A DNA stretch of 56,870 bases from NCBI GenBank assembly GCA_041567315.1, contig JBFGCA010000016.1, positions 1 to 56,870 on the forward strand. The letters are read 5' to 3'. The translations under genes were made by a program, and so were the position numbers. Source of the stretch: JBFGCA01 sp041567315. GTDB taxonomy: Bacteria; Acidobacteriota; Thermoanaerobaculia; Multivoradales; JAHEKO01. The notes beneath the pieces were generated by a model. It had not been told where the DNA came from and made no database searches. It worked only from the letters and a program-made list of their open reading frames with translations. This document shows, piece after piece, positions 17,704-25,056 of the stretch; positions within the stretch are counted from its first letter, which is position 1, and every line of letters begins with the position of its first letter.

Positions 17704-19989
17704 ATGATGGCGCGCTCCTCCCAGTCCCCCGGCACCGGTGGCGGCGGCCGCGCCATCGGCTACCTGCTCAAGGAGTTCCCGGTGGTCTCCGAGACCTTCA
17801 TCTTGAACGAGGTGCGGGCGATGGAGTCGCTGGAGGTGCCGCTGGTCCTGCTGTCGCTCAAGCGGCTGCCGCAACGCGTGGTGCACCGTGCCGTAGCGGA
17901 GCTGCGGAGCCCGCTGCTCTATGCGCCGCGGGCCGGATTGCGGCAGGGGGCGGCGCTGCTGGGCGCCCACCTGGCGGCGTTGCGCGCGCGGCCCGCCCCC
18001 TACCTGCGGGTCGTCTGGCGCGAGCTGGGGCGGGGTCTCCGCCACTGGCTCAAACGGCCCTCGCGCCGGCGGTGGCGCGGCTACGTCAAGCGCTGGCGAC
18101 GCTTCGGCTGGGCGGGCTGGGTGGCGGCGACGGCCCGCCGCCGCGGCATCCGGCACCTCCACGCGCACTACGCCACCGAGCCGCTGCGGGTGGCGCGTCT
18201 GGCCGCCAAGCTGGGCGGACTCGACTTCTCCTTCGCCGCCCACGCCAAAGACCTCTACACCGCGCCCCGCCGCCGGCTCGCCCGCCGCCTGCGCCAGGCC
18301 CGTTTCGCCGTCGCCTGCCACCGCCACGGGGCGGCGACCCTCCGCGAGCTGGCCGGCCCCGAGCACCGGCACAAGGTGGTCCTGGTGCCCCACGGCATCG
18401 ACGGCGAGCTGTTCCGGCCGCGGACCGCGGAGCGCGAGCCGGACCTGGTGCTGGCGGTCGGCCGGCTCACCGGGAAGAAGGGCTTCGACGTCCTGATCCG
18501 CGCCTGTGGCCGGCTGGCGGCCGTGGGCCGGCCGTTCCGCTGCGAGATCCGCGGTGAAGGGAAGCTGCGGCCCCGGCTCCAGGCGCTCGTCGACCGCCTC
18601 GGCCTCGATGGCCGGGTCCGCATCCGCCGCTTCCTGTCGCAGGAAGAGCTGCCCGCGCTCTACGCCCGCGCCGCCGTGGTGGCGCTGCCCTGCCGCGAGC
18701 TGCCCGACGGCAACCGAGATGGGGTGCCCAACGTGGTGCTCGAGGCGATGGCCTGCGGGGCGCCGGTGGTGGCTTCGCGAGTTGCGGGGCTGCCGGAAGT
18801 CGTGCGTCACGGCGTCAACGGTCTGCTGGTGCTCCCCGACGACCCCCTGGCCCTGGCGGCGGCCCTCGACGACGTGCTGTCGCGCCCCGAGCGCGCCGCT
18901 GAACTGGGCCGCGAGGCGGCCGCAAGCGTCTCGGAGCTTGACTTCCGGCTGACCAACCGGCGGCTGGCGGAGCGGTTCCAGGAGGTGCTGGCCGCTGGCG
19001 ACCCCCGGAATCCGGCGCCATCCTGCCCGGCCTCGGGATCAGCTCGGGGGACCGCGCCAGGTTCGCAGACTGCGGGGAAGGAGGCAGCGGCCGAAGAACC
19101 GGCGTTGCTTCGCGTCGAGGAGGCTCTCCGGCGGGTGGCCAGCCAGTCGTGGAGCGCCAGGGGCGCCTGGCGCCGGGCGGCGAAGCGCCTGGGCGTCGAG
19201 CCAAGACGCGATGATTCCGTCGAGACGGCGATCGCACGCGCGGTGGCCCCGGGCGTCGCCGCCAACGGCTGGCGCCGCGACCTCGAGCGCCTCGCCACCC
19301 GGCGCCTGTGGGACGAGGTCTACAAGGCGCCGCGCGTGCCGGGGCTCGAGGCGGCACTCAACGGCAGCGGCCGTCTGCCGGGTCCGATCCTCGACCTCGG
19401 CAGCGGCCGCGGCGGCCTGGCGGTGGCCCTCCGCGCCCGCGGCCGTCCGGTCGTGGCCTTCGACCTGCGCTACCGCAACTGCGCGATGGCCGGCTGGCGC
19501 GGGCGCCGCTACGGCCTGCGGGTGCCGGCCGTGGCCGGAGCAGGGGAGCGCCTGCCCTTCGCCGACGCCAGCTTCGGCGCCGTCTGCTGCCTCGAGGTCC
19601 TCGAGCACGTCCAGGACCCGAAGGCCCTGCTGGCCGAGATCCGGCGCGTGCTGCGCCCCGGCGGCGCCTGCGCGGTCACCGTCATCAACCGCTGGGCCCA
19701 CCACGACCCCCACTACCACCTCTGGGGCATCAACTTCCTCCCCCGCCGCCTGGCCGCCCGCTACATCGCCCTCCGCCGCCGCGCCAAGCGCTCCTACCGC
19801 GACCGCCAGACCCTCGACGAGATGCACTACTACTCCTTCGGCGCCTTCCGCCGCCTCGCCGCCTCCCTCGGCTTCCGCCTCACCGACCCCGAGACCCCGG
19901 CCGGCCTCCCCGCCCGCCTGCTCCACCACCTCAAACGCACCACCTCGCTCGGCTTCACCAGCGCCCTCGTCGTCCTCCGCCCGGCCTGA
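17704..19989 (+). CDS. Fused GT4 glycosyltransferase / SAM-dependent methyltransferase
   Basis: 761 aa, two enzymes in one chain. Residues about 15-430 are a GT4 glycosyltransferase (YLLKEFPVVSETFILNEV, HLHAHYATEPL, AVGRLTGKKGFDVLI, DGNRDGVPNVVLEAMACGAP). A Pro/Ser/Ala-rich linker (about 435-465) leads to a class I methyltransferase: ILDLGSGRGG (motif I, about 561), VVAFDLR, ERLPFADASFGAVCCLEVLEHV and RRVLRPGG, the Methyltransf_11 pattern. The frame is continuous with no internal stop. ATG directly follows the barrel-protein stop. The fusion suggests glycosyl transfer followed by O-methylation, perhaps as a chain cap. The downstream gap starts the next unit, so this is the last gene of the cluster. 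Confidence 0.88.
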   Translation: MMARSSQSPGTGGGGRAIGYLLKEFPVVSETFILNEVRAMESLEVPLVLLSLKRLPQRVVHRAVAELRSPLLYAPRAGLRQGAALLGAHLAALRARPAPYLRVVWRELGRGLRHWLKRPSRRRWRGYVKRWRRFGWAGWVAATARRRGIRHLHAHYATEPLRVARLAAKLGGLDFSFAAHAKDLYTAPRRRLARRLRQARFAVACHRHGAATLRELAGPEHRHKVVLVPHGIDGELFRPRTAEREPDLVLAVGRLTGKKGFDVLIRACGRLAAVGRPFRCEIRGEGKLRPRLQALVDRLGLDGRVRIRRFLSQEELPALYARAAVVALPCRELPDGNRDGVPNVVLEAMACGAPVVASRVAGLPEVVRHGVNGLLVLPDDPLALAAALDDVLSRPERAAELGREAAASVSELDFRLTNRRLAERFQEVLAAGDPRNPAPSCPASGSARGTAPGSQTAGKEAAAEEPALLRVEEALRRVASQSWSARGAWRRAAKRLGVEPRRDDSVETAIARAVAPGVAANGWRRDLERLATRRLWDEVYKAPRVPGLEAALNGSGRLPGPILDLGSGRGGLAVALRARGRPVVAFDLRYRNCAMAGWRGRRYGLRVPAVAGAGERLPFADASFGAVCCLEVLEHVQDPKALLAEIRRVLRPGGACAVTVINRWAHHDPHYHLWGINFLPRRLAARYIALRRRAKRSYRDRQTLDEMHYYSFGAFRRLAASLGFRLTDPETPAGLPARLLHHLKRTTSLGFTSALVVLRPA

Positions 19990-20242
19990 GCGCGCCTGCG
20001 ACTGGGTAAGGCGCCGGCTGCGCTTCGCACGGAGCGCGAGTAGGCCCGGTTTCCGCTGGAAGCGGCCGCTTGACCCTCTCGTCGGATTGATGATAAATTG
20101 TTACCAAGTAGATTGCAGTGCTGTCGAGAGGAGCCCGGGGCCGGGGGACGCGGAACCCGGACTGCCGGGCCACCGGGCTCGCGCAGGGAGCACGATCGGA
20201 GCCGGGAATGACCTCGGCTCGGCTTGAACCAGGAGGTCACCA

Positions 20243-20914
20243 GTGGAAGAGAAGAAGACAAGCGGAAGGGCGCGCCGGCGCGGCGGACCAGTTGTCCTCA
20301 TGCTGATGGCATGCGCAGCCTGTGCGCTCACCGTCAGCTCACCGGCCCAGGCCGCCACGCACATCGGAATTTTCGGAGGCTTCGGCGGTGTGTTCCCGGG
20401 CTCCTATCTCAACGGGGGTACCTTGCACACCGTAGACAGCGTGAACGCGTTTCACGTCTGGTCGTCGGCGGTGGCCTTTGACGTGAACACCAGGTCCATC
20501 GAAGGCGGAGGGCCGTTTTCCATGGTGCTCGACGGCGAGCCGGGAGGCGGCACGGTCTTCCACGGCAGCTGGGAGGCCAAGAGGCTCCTCTCCTGGCAAA
20601 GCATCGGCCTCTGCCGGGACAACGCCACCTGCCTCACCGGAGGCCCCTTCGGCGTGCCGCTCCCCGATGGCTTCAACGCCGGCAAGATGAGGGCCGTCAT
20701 CGTCCTCTTCGATGCGTCCGGCGACAAGGTAGGCAGAGCCGTGCTTACGATCTGGTGCTCTCTTCCCGGGATTCCCTACGGCGTCGATCGCCGCGACCCG
20801 ATGAGGAGGGGCATCGAGCAATACCGGGTGAGAATCATCTCGGGTGAGTTCAAGCGACTGGACTTCAAGGTTGGGAGGAGCGGAACGGTCTTCATCGACC
20901 TGTCGGTCCCCTGA
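20243..20914 (+). CDS. Hypothetical exported protein
   Basis: 223 aa, not recognised. Signal peptide: KKTSGRARRRGG then hydrophobic VVLMLMACAACALTV and cleavage near SPAQA-A (about residue 37). The mature part is Gly-rich and beta-like, with three Cys (GLCRDNATC, WCSLPG) that could form a disulfide. GTG at 20243 has a perfect AGGAGG at 20231-20236. Lower GC and a looser codon bias than neighbours set it apart. The 253-bp gap upstream includes an AT-rich patch (about 20087-20115), unusual in this DNA and a likely promoter region. No partner gene. Confidence 0.75.
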   Translation: MEEKKTSGRARRRGGPVVLMLMACAACALTVSSPAQAATHIGIFGGFGGVFPGSYLNGGTLHTVDSVNAFHVWSSAVAFDVNTRSIEGGGPFSMVLDGEPGGGTVFHGSWEAKRLLSWQSIGLCRDNATCLTGGPFGVPLPDGFNAGKMRAVIVLFDASGDKVGRAVLTIWCSLPGIPYGVDRRDPMRRGIEQYRVRIISGEFKRLDFKVGRSGTVFIDLSVP

Positions 20915-21347
20915 CCACAGAGCGCCAGGCCTCGTACCACCGGCCGCGAGCGCCCCGAAGTGAGCTAGCCTGTTCTGCTCTGCGAAGCGGAGGAGCGAGC
21001 CCGGTTATCGCTCGAGCTACGAATTGCCCAGGGCTCGTGTCGCGGCACGGAGAACGGAGGGCTGCAACGGGCGGAGCCCAGCGCCGCTTCTCGCCAGGAG
21101 ATCCATGGAGGGGGAGGCCAGCGGTGCTTTCCCGCTCAGAACGTCGCGCGGTCGCGGCCAGCAGCAAGCCGACGACGGTGGGGGTTCGGAGCATTTTCCG
21201 TGAACGCGAGCGCCTGACTGTAGCTGCTGCGGCGGCCCTCTGATGATGGTCGCGGCTGCCGGCTGGCGAAAGGCGGGTGGTACGCTCGGCGAGAGTCGGG
21301 TGCGGGCTGACGCGGTGTTGAACGAGCAGGTCCGGAGGGAGGTTTCG
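20915..21347. other. 433-bp intergenic region, no gene recognised
   Basis: No frame here has the third-position bias of local genes. A 6-bp inverted repeat with 9-nt loop (GAGCGA 20993-20998, TCGCTC 21008-21013) is a weak hairpin with no U-run. TACGCT at 21281-21286 could be a -10 for the protease gene, without a clear -35. Confidence 0.4.
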
Positions 21348-22787
21348 ATGCGCGACTTGGTGTCGGTTGGACTGTTGGCCGTGGCGTCGACGGTCGCCGT
21401 AGCGGCGGCCGGCTGGGCCGATGGGCGCCCGGCCGCTCGCCAGTACGTCCGGGAAGGCGGGAGCTGGATGCAGGTCGACCCGGACGGGTCGCGCTACGAG
21501 ATCGATCCGCGGGTGATCACGGTCAAGTTCAGGGAGGGGGTGAGCCGCGCCTCGCAGCAGGCCCTGCACGCCAGCCTCGGGGCCGTCGAGCTGCGCCGGG
21601 CGATCACCGGGTTCGCCGACGTCGAAGTCGCCGCGGGCCAGGACGTCTTCGCGGCGATCGACGCCTATCTGGCCAGCGGCCTGGTCGAGATCGCCGAGCC
21701 CAATACCTTCGGCCGCTACCAGATCGAGCCCGACGATCCCATGTATCCCAGCCAGTGGCATCTGCCGAAGGTCATGGCGCCCGAGGCGTGGGACAGCGTC
21801 ACCGGAGACCCCCTGGCGATCATCGCGGTCCTCGACTCGGGCACCGAGTTCACCCACGAAGACCTCGGGACGGGCGCCGACGCCTACCAGAACATCTGGC
21901 TCAACGACGGCGAGGACGCCTGGAGCGATCCCGACGACCCGTCGACGGGCAACGGCGTCGACGACGACTCGAACGGCTTCATCGACGACTGGAAGGGATG
22001 GGACTTCGGCAACGGCAACAACGACCCCAGCGGGCCCTTCTTCCACGGCACCGCGGTAGCCGGAGTGGCGGCGGCGAAGACCCACAACGTGACCGGCGTG
22101 GCCGGGGCGGCCGGCGGCTGGAACGGGCCCGGTGCGCGGATCATGATCGGCGGCGTCGGTGACGCCGCACCCAACGGGGCCGTCCTCGACGACGCGATCC
22201 TCTACGCCGGGGCGATGGGCGCCCACGTCATCCAGCTCAGCCTCGCCGTCGGCCAGTCGGCGGCGATCGACGCCGCGGTGCAGGCGGCCCGCGACGTCTA
22301 CGACATGTCGGTCATCTGCTCGTCGGGCAACGGCGGCCAGGACATGGTCAGCTATCCGGCCTCCAATCCCGACGTGATGGCGATCGGGGCCACCACCCAG
22401 GACGACCTCAAGGCCGACTTCTCGAACCACGGCCCCGACCTGGAGATCTCGGCCCCCGGGGTAGACATCGTCACCACCGACACCGGCGACGGCTACACCA
22501 CCACGGGCGGCACGTCGTTCTCCTCGCCCCTGGTCTCCGGGGTGGTGGCCCTGATGCTGGCGACCGTCCCGAACCTGTCCAACGAGGCGATCCGCCAGAT
22601 CCTCAAGGACACCGCCGACAAGGTGGGGGGCTACGACTACAACTGGAACCCGGCCATGCCCGGCCACTCCTTCGAGCTGGGCTACGGCCGGCTCAACGCC
22701 GAGAACGCGATCGCCGGCGCCCTCGTCATCTTCACCGACGGCTTCGAGTCCGGGGACGTCTCGTCCTGGTCGAGCTCGGCGCCGTAG
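21348..22787 (+). CDS. Exported subtilisin-like serine protease (S8) with DGFESGD tail
   Basis: 479 aa secreted endopeptidase. Signal peptide (LVSVGLLAVASTVAVAAAGWA), an I9-like propeptide region (about 50-120), then the S8 domain with the triad Asp163 (VLDSGTEFTHED), His233 (FFHGTAVAG) and Ser390 (GTSFSSPLVSG). An acidic, Asp-rich insert lies between Asp and His. The C-terminus ends FTDGFESGDVSSWSSSAP, a short tail seen on many exported proteins of Acidobacteriota and some Proteobacteria and thought to be a surface or sorting feature; its role is not settled. ATG at 21348 chosen for the strong GGAGGGAGG just upstream; an ATG at 21243 in the same frame would bury the signal peptide. Confidence 0.93.
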   Translation: MRDLVSVGLLAVASTVAVAAAGWADGRPAARQYVREGGSWMQVDPDGSRYEIDPRVITVKFREGVSRASQQALHASLGAVELRRAITGFADVEVAAGQDVFAAIDAYLASGLVEIAEPNTFGRYQIEPDDPMYPSQWHLPKVMAPEAWDSVTGDPLAIIAVLDSGTEFTHEDLGTGADAYQNIWLNDGEDAWSDPDDPSTGNGVDDDSNGFIDDWKGWDFGNGNNDPSGPFFHGTAVAGVAAAKTHNVTGVAGAAGGWNGPGARIMIGGVGDAAPNGAVLDDAILYAGAMGAHVIQLSLAVGQSAAIDAAVQAARDVYDMSVICSSGNGGQDMVSYPASNPDVMAIGATTQDDLKADFSNHGPDLEISAPGVDIVTTDTGDGYTTTGGTSFSSPLVSGVVALMLATVPNLSNEAIRQILKDTADKVGGYDYNWNPAMPGHSFELGYGRLNAENAIAGALVIFTDGFESGDVSSWSSSAP

Positions 22788-22900
22788 TTTTCTAGTTTGG
22801 CGCCACTGTCTCCGCAGTCGTCCGCGGCCCTGCCGGACCGAAAGGAGGTTCCAGATGGGACGGGCTCGCCATCTCCGTGGGCGAGGAGCGCCGCAAGGGG

Positions 22901-22928
22901 ACGCTTTGACGCTTTGGCGTCAAAGCGT
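22901..22928. promoter_or_regulatory. Operator palindrome of toxin-antitoxin operon
   Basis: ACGCTTTGACGC (22901-22912), spacer TTTG, GCGTCAAAGCGT (22917-22928): a perfect 12-bp inverted repeat. It covers the -35 and spacer of the operon promoter, 12 bp before the antitoxin ATG. Expected to bind the ribbon-helix-helix antitoxin for autorepression. Confidence 0.85.
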
Positions 22929-22934
22929 TAGGCT
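22906..22934 (+). promoter_or_regulatory. Sigma70-like promoter of toxin-antitoxin operon
   Basis: TTGACG (22906-22911), 17-bp spacer, TAGGCT (22929-22934). A start 7 bases downstream falls at about the A of the antitoxin ATG (22941), predicting a leaderless mRNA; no Shine-Dalgarno sequence fits in the six bases between. Confidence 0.65.
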
Positions 22935-22940
22935 CTCGCC

Positions 22941-23174
22941 ATGGCTATCGCCCAGAAGCGAGCGACCGTCTACTTCGATGCCGAGCTGCACCGGGCACTG
23001 CGGTTGAAGGCCGCCGAGACCGAGCGCAGCGTCTCCGAGCTGGTCAACGAAGCCGTCAAGCTGACGCTGGCCGAGGATGCCGAGGATCTGGCGGCATTCG
23101 AGGAGTGGGCGTCCGAGCCCGAGCTGCCGTTCGAGTCCGTGGTCAGGGACCTGAAGCGGCGTGGGAAGATTTGA
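22941..23174 (+). CDS. CopG/RHH-family antitoxin
   Basis: 77 aa. RATVYFDAELHRALRLKAA followed by SVSELVNEAVKLTL is the beta-strand/helix/helix of a ribbon-helix-helix DNA-binding domain; the acidic C-terminal part (EDAEDLAAFEEW...) should wrap the toxin. It is followed, with a 14-base overlap, by a RelE-type toxin gene. It lies directly behind the palindrome at 22901-22928, which it probably binds with the toxin as corepressor. Start taken at the ATG; no ribosome site is present, in keeping with a leaderless start. Confidence 0.9.
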   Translation: MAIAQKRATVYFDAELHRALRLKAAETERSVSELVNEAVKLTLAEDAEDLAAFEEWASEPELPFESVVRDLKRRGKI

Positions 23175-23430
23175 GGTCCTGATCAAGCGATCGGCGGTCA
23201 AAGAGATCGAGGCGATCTCCCGCAAGAAGGACCGCCAGCGCGTCGTCCGGAAGATCCGTCGACTGGCCGATGACCCCCGGCCGCCGGGATGCCGCAAGCT
23301 GTCGGGCCGCGATCGCTACCGGATTCGGCTGGGCTCCTACCGGATCGTCTACGCGATCGGGGACGAGAGACCGATCGTGTATGTGGTCAAGGTCGGCCAC
23401 CGTGCCGATGTCTATCGTGGTGCACGGTAG
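23161..23430 (+). CDS. RelE/ParE-superfamily toxin
   Basis: 89 aa. FEVLIKRSAVKEIEAISRKKDRQRVVRKIRRLADDPRPPGC... then KLSGRDRYRIRLGSYRIVYAI and VVKVGHRADVY: the compact RelE fold, with the basic and tyrosine residues (K, R, R, Y) used by ribosome-dependent mRNA interferases of this group. GTG start at 23161 overlaps the antitoxin gene by 14 bases, as expected for coupled synthesis. It should inhibit growth when free of the antitoxin. RelE versus ParE activity cannot be decided from sequence alone. Confidence 0.88.
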   Translation: MGRFEVLIKRSAVKEIEAISRKKDRQRVVRKIRRLADDPRPPGCRKLSGRDRYRIRLGSYRIVYAIGDERPIVYVVKVGHRADVYRGAR

Positions 23431-23445
23431 AAGCTGGTCCTTGGA

Positions 23446-23468
23446 TACAATCGCTCAGGGAGCCTGAG
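23446..23468 (+). promoter_or_regulatory. Candidate promoter with small palindrome
   Basis: TACAAT (23446-23451) is a good -10; no matching -35 was found. CTCAGG-GAG-CCTGAG (23454-23468) is a perfect 6-bp inverted repeat at the predicted start site, ahead of the hydrolase ATG at 23489 and its GGGGGGAG ribosome site. Confidence 0.35.
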
Positions 23469-23488
23469 GGACTCAACGGGGGGAGACG

Positions 23489-24205
23489 ATGAGCGAGCAT
23501 CCGCGGCCGAAGTTCACCTATCTGGGGCACGCGACGGTGAGGTGCGACCTGCCGGGCGGGGAGGTGTTGCTGATCGACCCGTGGGTGGGCGGCAACCCGG
23601 CCTGCCCGGAGGAGCTCAAGGAGTTCGAGCGGCTGGACGCGATGCTGGTGACCCATGCCCACTTCGATCACATCGGGGACGCGGTGGAGCTGGCCAAGCG
23701 GTACAAGCCGCGGAAGGTGGTGGCCAATTTCGAGATCTGCCACTGGCTGGAGAGCAAGGGCGTCGAGAACACCGCGGCGATGAACATCGGCGGCGGCCAG
23801 GAGGTGCTGGGCTGCCGGGTGACGATGACCCGGGCCGACCACTCGTGCGGCATCCTGGACGACGGCCGCATCCTCTACGGCGGCTCGGCCGGCGGCTACG
23901 TGGTGCGGCTGCCCGGGGGCTACACCTTCTACCACGCGGGCGACACCGGGCTGTTCTCGGACATGTCGCTGATCGCCGAGATCTACCGCCCCGAGCTGGC
24001 CTTCGTGCCGATCGGCGATCTCTTCACCATGGGCCCGGGCCAGGCGGCGCGGGCCTGCCGCTTCCTGGAGGTGCGCCAGGTGGTGCCCATCCACTGGGGG
24101 ACCTTCCCGCCGCTGACCGGCCGGCCGCAGGAGCTGGAGGCGGCGATGGCCGATCTCGGCTGCCGCTGCGAGATGATCCGGCTCGAGCCGGGCGGGCGGT
24201 ACTGA
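23489..24205 (+). CDS. UPF0173-type metal-dependent hydrolase (metallo-beta-lactamase fold)
   Basis: 238 aa, cytoplasmic. TYLGHATVRCDL at the N-terminus, the zinc signature THAHFDHIGD (about 55-64), ADHSCGI, the bridging ligand region YHAGDTGLFSDM, and PIHWGTFPPL near the end are the landmarks of the UPF0173 (YtkL-like) hydrolases. Length is usual for that family. The substrate is unknown in the family. The DtxR-type regulator starts 34 bases downstream and may share the transcript, which hints at a metal-linked role but does not show it. Confidence 0.92.
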   Translation: MSEHPRPKFTYLGHATVRCDLPGGEVLLIDPWVGGNPACPEELKEFERLDAMLVTHAHFDHIGDAVELAKRYKPRKVVANFEICHWLESKGVENTAAMNIGGGQEVLGCRVTMTRADHSCGILDDGRILYGGSAGGYVVRLPGGYTFYHAGDTGLFSDMSLIAEIYRPELAFVPIGDLFTMGPGQAARACRFLEVRQVVPIHWGTFPPLTGRPQELEAAMADLGCRCEMIRLEPGGRY

Positions 24206-24239
24206 GACCGGCGGCGCCGCGGGCGAGGTCCCGACCCCG

Positions 24240-24902
24240 ATGCCGACCAGCACCGTAGAGGACTATCTCAAGTCGATCCTGCTCGCCGAGCAGCGCGCCC
24301 CCGACCAGCTGGTCACCACCGGCCAGGTGGCGACGGCCCTCGAAGTGGCGCCGGGCACCGTGACCTCGATGGTCAAGACCCTGGCGGCCAGCGGGCTGGT
24401 GAGCTACGAGCCCTATTCGGGCGTCAGCCTGACCCCCGCCGGCCGCCAGCTCGCCCTCCACGTGCTGCGCCGCCACCGCCTGATCGAGCTCTTCCTGGTG
24501 CAGGTGATGGGGATGGACTGGAGCGAGGTCCACGACGAGGCCGAGCAGCTCGAGCACGCGGTCTCCGACCGGCTGATCGAGCGCATCGACGAGATGCTGG
24601 GCCGCCCGGCGGTCGACCCCCACGGCGACCCGATCCCGTCGGCCGGCGGCGACGTGGAGGAGCCGCAGCTCTCGAGCCTGCTCAAGAGTCCGCTGGGGCG
24701 GCCCTTGCGCGTAGCGCGGGTGATCGATCAGGACCCCGGGTTCCTGCAGCTGGTCGAGCGCGAGGGGCTCAAACCGGGGAGCCGGCTCGAGGTGCTGTCA
24801 CGCGACGCCGCCGCCGACACCGTGGTCGTCGCCCGGCCCGACGGCGAGGCGCTCAGCCTCGGCTTCCGCGCCGCCTCGAAGATCGAAGTCGCGGAGGAGT
24901 AG
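24240..24902 (+). CDS. DtxR/MntR-family metal-dependent transcriptional regulator
   Basis: 220 aa. Winged helix at about 1-65 (VEDYLKSILL...TTGQVATALEVAPGTVTSMVKTLAASGLVSYEPYSGVSLTPAGR), then the metal-binding and dimerisation domain with HRLIELFLVQVMGMDWSEVHDEAEQLEHAVS, which includes the Cys/His/Glu-type ligand region, then an SH3-like FeoA domain (about 145-218). Family members repress Mn or Fe uptake genes when metal-loaded. No ribosome site of note precedes the ATG. Regulated genes are not evident here, although the upstream hydrolase is probably cotranscribed. Confidence 0.92.
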   Translation: MPTSTVEDYLKSILLAEQRAPDQLVTTGQVATALEVAPGTVTSMVKTLAASGLVSYEPYSGVSLTPAGRQLALHVLRRHRLIELFLVQVMGMDWSEVHDEAEQLEHAVSDRLIERIDEMLGRPAVDPHGDPIPSAGGDVEEPQLSSLLKSPLGRPLRVARVIDQDPGFLQLVEREGLKPGSRLEVLSRDAAADTVVVARPDGEALSLGFRAASKIEVAEE

Positions 24903-24999
24903 CAGCCGCCGGGTCGCCGTGCTTTCGGGCGCGTTTCGATCCTGCCGGGTCTGTGCGAAGAAGATCCGGGTAGAGAGGGCTCGTAGTCGGCGGGCGCAC

Positions 25000-25016
25000 C
25001 GCCTGGAAACCAGGCG
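25000..25016. repeat. Hairpin between convergent genes
   Basis: CGCCTGG (25000-25006), AAA, CCAGGCG (25010-25016): perfect 7-bp stem with a 3-nt loop between the convergent DtxR-type and synthase-like genes. It lacks a U-run but may limit transcription from either side. Confidence 0.4.
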
Positions 25017-25056
25017 CCTGTCGTCGCGTCGGGCTCCGACCGATCGCAGCGGCGAG

